Of a stretch of DNA of 64,000 nucleotides, positions 61,301-64,000 are shown in pieces. The stretch lies in assembly GCA_027257055.1 (NCBI GenBank), contig JAPVLO010000181.1:2790001-2854000 (forward strand), given 5' to 3'. Positions within the stretch are counted from its first letter, which is position 1, and every line of letters begins with the position of its first letter. A program made the translations under genes and the position numbers. The notes beneath the pieces were generated by a model, which ran no database searches, was not told the origin of the DNA, and saw nothing but the letters and a program-made list of their open reading frames with translations. Source of the DNA: Cephalopachus bancanus. Lineage: Eukaryota; Chordata; Mammalia; Primates; Tarsiidae.

Positions 61301-61600
61301 CCGGGCTCGGTGGCTCAGCCTGTCATCCCACGCCTTTGGGAGGCTGAGGTGAGTGGATTGCCTGAGCCCGTGGGTTCGAGACCCGCCTGGGCAACTTGGT
61401 GAGACCTCATCTCTACAATAAATCAAAAATTAGCCAGGCGTGGTAGTGCGCTCCTGTAGTTCCAGCTACTTGGAAGGCTGAGGCGGAAGGATCGCCAGAG
61501 CCCAGCAGGTCGAGGCTGCGGTGGCCAGGAGCGGCCACTGCACTCCAGTCTGGGAGACAGAGTGAGACTCCAACTCAAAAAAAAACAAACAACAAAAAAC
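61301..61600 (+). mobile_element. Lineage-specific Alu, sense (first of an inverted pair)
   Basis: TSD 'aagtagttatg' at 61290-61300 and 61601-61611. Complete dimer of the main type. Confidence 0.94.
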
Positions 61601-61646
61601 AAGTAGTTATGTTCTGGGTATAGGATGAAGGTAGAGGAGGAGATTT

Positions 61647-61649
<3 letters not shown>

Positions 61650-61680
<31 letters not shown>

Positions 61681-61964
61681 AGTTGGAGTCTCACTCTGTC
61701 ACCCAGGCTGGAGGGCAGTGTCACGCTCCCAGTCACCACAGCCTCGACCTGCTAGGCTCCGGCAATCCTTCCGCCTCAGTCTTCCAAGTAGCTAGAACTA
61801 CAGATGCACGCTACCACAACTGGCTAATTTTTATTTATTATAGAGATGAGGTCTCGTCAAGTTCCCTGGGTGGGTCTCAAACCCGCAGGCTCAGGCAATC
61901 CTCTCGCCTCGGCCTCCCAAAGTGCTGGGTTTACAGGATAAGCCACTGAGCCACTGGCTGGAAG
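61650..61964 (-). mobile_element. Lineage-specific Alu, antisense (second of an inverted pair)
   Basis: Long poly-T, then the antisense dimer. TSD 'agattttct' at 61641-61649 and 61965-61973. Confidence 0.92.
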
Positions 61965-62304
61965 AGATTTTCTGATACAAATGAGTCAAGGAGGATTCCA
62001 AGGTTGTGACCTGAGCCCTGAGAAGATGGTATTTCCATGAATGGAGATGGGGACAGTTGCTAGAGGCACAAGTGCAGGGTCCACATCGGGAGCTCAGTCT
62101 TTAACACATTCACTTTGACACAGTCAAATGAAAATGTGGAGATCAGGAAAGGGTGGGATGAAGAGGTACATTCAGGAGTCTTGGGCATTTACGTGGGATT
62201 TAAAGTTATATGATTAGATGAAATCACCAAGGACGTAAGTATACACAGAAAAGAAAAGAGGACCAAGAAGTTTGGGGATTTCCAACATTCAGAAGTCAGG
62301 CAGA

Positions 62305-62488
62305 TATAAGAAAAGGATTGTTAGTGGGAAATTGCCATTGGGGGGCAGGGGCAGGATTGACAGTTGTGGCATTCTGTTGGGGAAGGTGGGGCGCACCTCA
62401 TCAACAAGGGTACCTGCATAATGAACATTTGTAGACTTAACCCTGACTTATACCTCACATCTTTAAAATTAAAAAAAATTTTTTTTAA
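62305..62488 (+). mobile_element. Short (~184 bp) L1 3'-end insert with TSD
   Basis: Starts 'tataagaaaaggattg' and ends 'cacatctttaaaatt' plus an A-rich tail. TSD 'agaagtcaggcaga' at 62291-62304 and 'agaagtcaggtaga' at 62489-62502. The interior has a duplicated 'ggggg' / 'gattgacagtt' block like the inner L1's 3' UTR. Confidence 0.9.
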
Positions 62489-62502
62489 AGAAGTCAGGTA
62501 GA

Positions 62503-63600
62503 AAAGAAGAGAGCAAATGAGACAAAGAAGCAACTCAAAAGTAGGAGGAAATCCAAGGCAACCTGTAACACAGTAGCCCCCAGATCTGAGAGGGCTTGCA
62601 TGTAAGATTCTTTATCTATTCCAAAGAAGTCACCTGGAGGGCCAGCAGGGAGGCACCGATGACAGCCGGTCAGTGAAGAAGGAATCTGTACCATGGGACA
62701 GTACAGCAAGCAATTTTATGTCAAGCAAGTTAAGTATTCAACTTACTACTCTGAGGTTCCAATCACAGCAAGAAAGGATACCACCCACACTGCTCTCAGT
62801 TACCTGAACCCATGACTCATTACTGGGAATACGCACATCCTTTAGACACCAGCCTTAGCCGGGGCCTGCTTCCTGGGGGTGGGGCAGAAAGATGTCCAGA
62901 ATCAACGTCAGGACAATTACCTCACACTCCACCCCTACGCTGACCCTTTTCTACCCTTACAACCTTCACACAACCTTGCTCTTCTGCAAGTTCCCTGAGA
63001 TGGAAATATGAGTGCAATGCGGTATATGCAATAGTAAAGGGCACAGATTCTGAACAGCAAAATTACTACAGTGATTATAACACTTATGATTATTTTTTGC
63101 CAGGAAAAAAAAAAAAGCTTAGTGATAGAAAGGATCTTAGGCTAAGGGTGATAAGACAGATGCTTGAGAAGAACAAGGAAAGGTAAATCCCAGTTATCAG
63201 ATAAAACACACATAACATTTCTGTCCTGTGGCAACACTGTGAAGCTTTGGGGAAGACTTCTCAGCCTGGAATACCATGCAGACCCAGGAGCCTTCTTGTC
63301 CATAGAAGTGATAATAGTCTTCCTTTTGAGTATTTGAGACCTAGGGTTATTCCCAGGGCCAGTGGAGAGTATTCGCTCTGGATACTATGTCTTGTAAGGC
63401 GGAGCTGCAACAAGTTATTCTTGCTTCCCCAGCTTGGTCACAATGATGCTTCCTGTGTCCAGATCTGCATCTTCAGGGATGTTGCCCACGACGGTGTCAG
63501 CATGTTTAGGGGTGCTGGACAGCCAGCACCGGGTCTCTCATTGAGATCACAGATTTTTTTCATGCAATCGGGTCATCTACCCCTGCAATGAATGTTGAGC
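62503..63600. other. Unassigned; may be part of the adjacent ERV
   Basis: No gene or named repeat. 63240-63600 may be the continuation of the ERV pol fragment to its right, but no frame there is convincing. Confidence 0.35.
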
Positions 63601-63608
63601 TGTCTCTA

Positions 63609-63998
63609 TTGTCCCTTGCTATTTAGTGGCATTGTGGCATCCACAGTGTCAGTCTTTTGAATACCACCCAGTTGTCTGTGCAAATTGTCTTTGGTTATCA
63701 CCAGCCCCACTGCCTACAACTCGACCCACTGACTGCTTTGCCTGGTCCTATCTTCCATCCAGATAGTCTCTGCTTGTGTCTGGTATGCAATGGTTGTCCA
63801 TCAAAGAGGTTGCCCCCAACACAATCTGTCCATGTACCAAGCCTCTTTTGGGACCAGTGGTATTCCCTGGCTAACGCGCAATGGAATAATAACTGTCTGC
63901 TCCACCAATTTCTCACCTACATCAATGAAGGTTATTAGCCCTATGAGCTGCTGCTGTTCCTGGCTTAGAGAATTGTGGAGAGTTTGCTATGCTGCTAC
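63609..63998 (-). pseudogene. pol: ERV pol fragment, RNase H-like, at the window edge
   Basis: One minus-strand frame runs ~130 codons with three internal stops. It contains 'LITFIDVGEKLVEQTVIIPL', then 'TIAYQTQAETIWMED' and 'QSSQWVEL', the order seen in the RT connection and RNase H of class I/III ERV Pol. The Gly of the catalytic TDG-type box is changed (YMDRLC). It is a different, older element than the provirus at 40-47 kb. No LTR is seen, so it may extend beyond the window. Confidence 0.6.
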
Positions 63999-64000
63999 AG

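Overview
This is a primate nuclear window with no host protein-coding gene, tRNA or rRNA that I can support. It is mostly interspersed repeats. About fifteen of its Alu elements share one unusual sequence type: in sense orientation they carry 'ggctcagcctgtaatcc', 'gtggattgcctgagccc' and the 3' end 'gagactccaactcaaa'. The other full-length Alus are old and AluJ-like. I see no AluS/AluY and none of the diagnostic 3' half of lemur/galago Alus. A private Alu radiation on an AluJ background, a free Alu left monomer, and an active-looking non-anthropoid L1 family together point to a tarsier (haplorhine but not anthropoid). This species call is an inference.

Layout. 1-19.6 kb: unique or decayed sequence with MIR, L2, MER5A-like and old L1 pieces and ten Alus or Alu pieces, ending in a ~320-bp GAAA/GGAA tract. 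19.65-28.75 kb: one near-full-length sense L1 with matching 13-bp target duplications. Its ORF1 is split by a younger, 5'-inverted (twin-primed) L1, which in turn holds an antisense Alu, so the nest is three deep. 28.8-40 kb: old L1 fragments, a MER1/Charlie3-like hAT transposon with an 8-bp target duplication and its own nested Alu, short pieces of the same L1 3' end, and a solo-LTR-like block.

40.04-46.97 kb: a two-LTR class I (gammaretrovirus-like) provirus on the minus strand. It keeps recognisable primer-binding-site, gag, protease, RT/RNase H, integrase, Env-TM and polypurine-tract remnants and contains one Alu. It is dead: its catalytic Asp codons in RT and integrase read Asn, SU and the TM anchor are deleted, and many changes look like coding-strand G-to-A. 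An open frame with two hydrophobic stretches runs in frame into gag, like the glycoGag leader of murine leukaemia viruses.

47-64 kb: old L1 and MaLR LTR sequence, a MER2/Tigger-like element, a 109-bp direct repeat 0.94 kb apart, an inverted Alu pair, two more short L1 3'-end inserts, and at the right edge a minus-strand ERV pol (RNase H-like) fragment. The main story is retrotransposition history. The points most worth checking are the candidate G-to-A hypermutation and glycoGag-like leader of the provirus, the recurrent short L1 3'-end inserts, and the twin-primed L1 nest.
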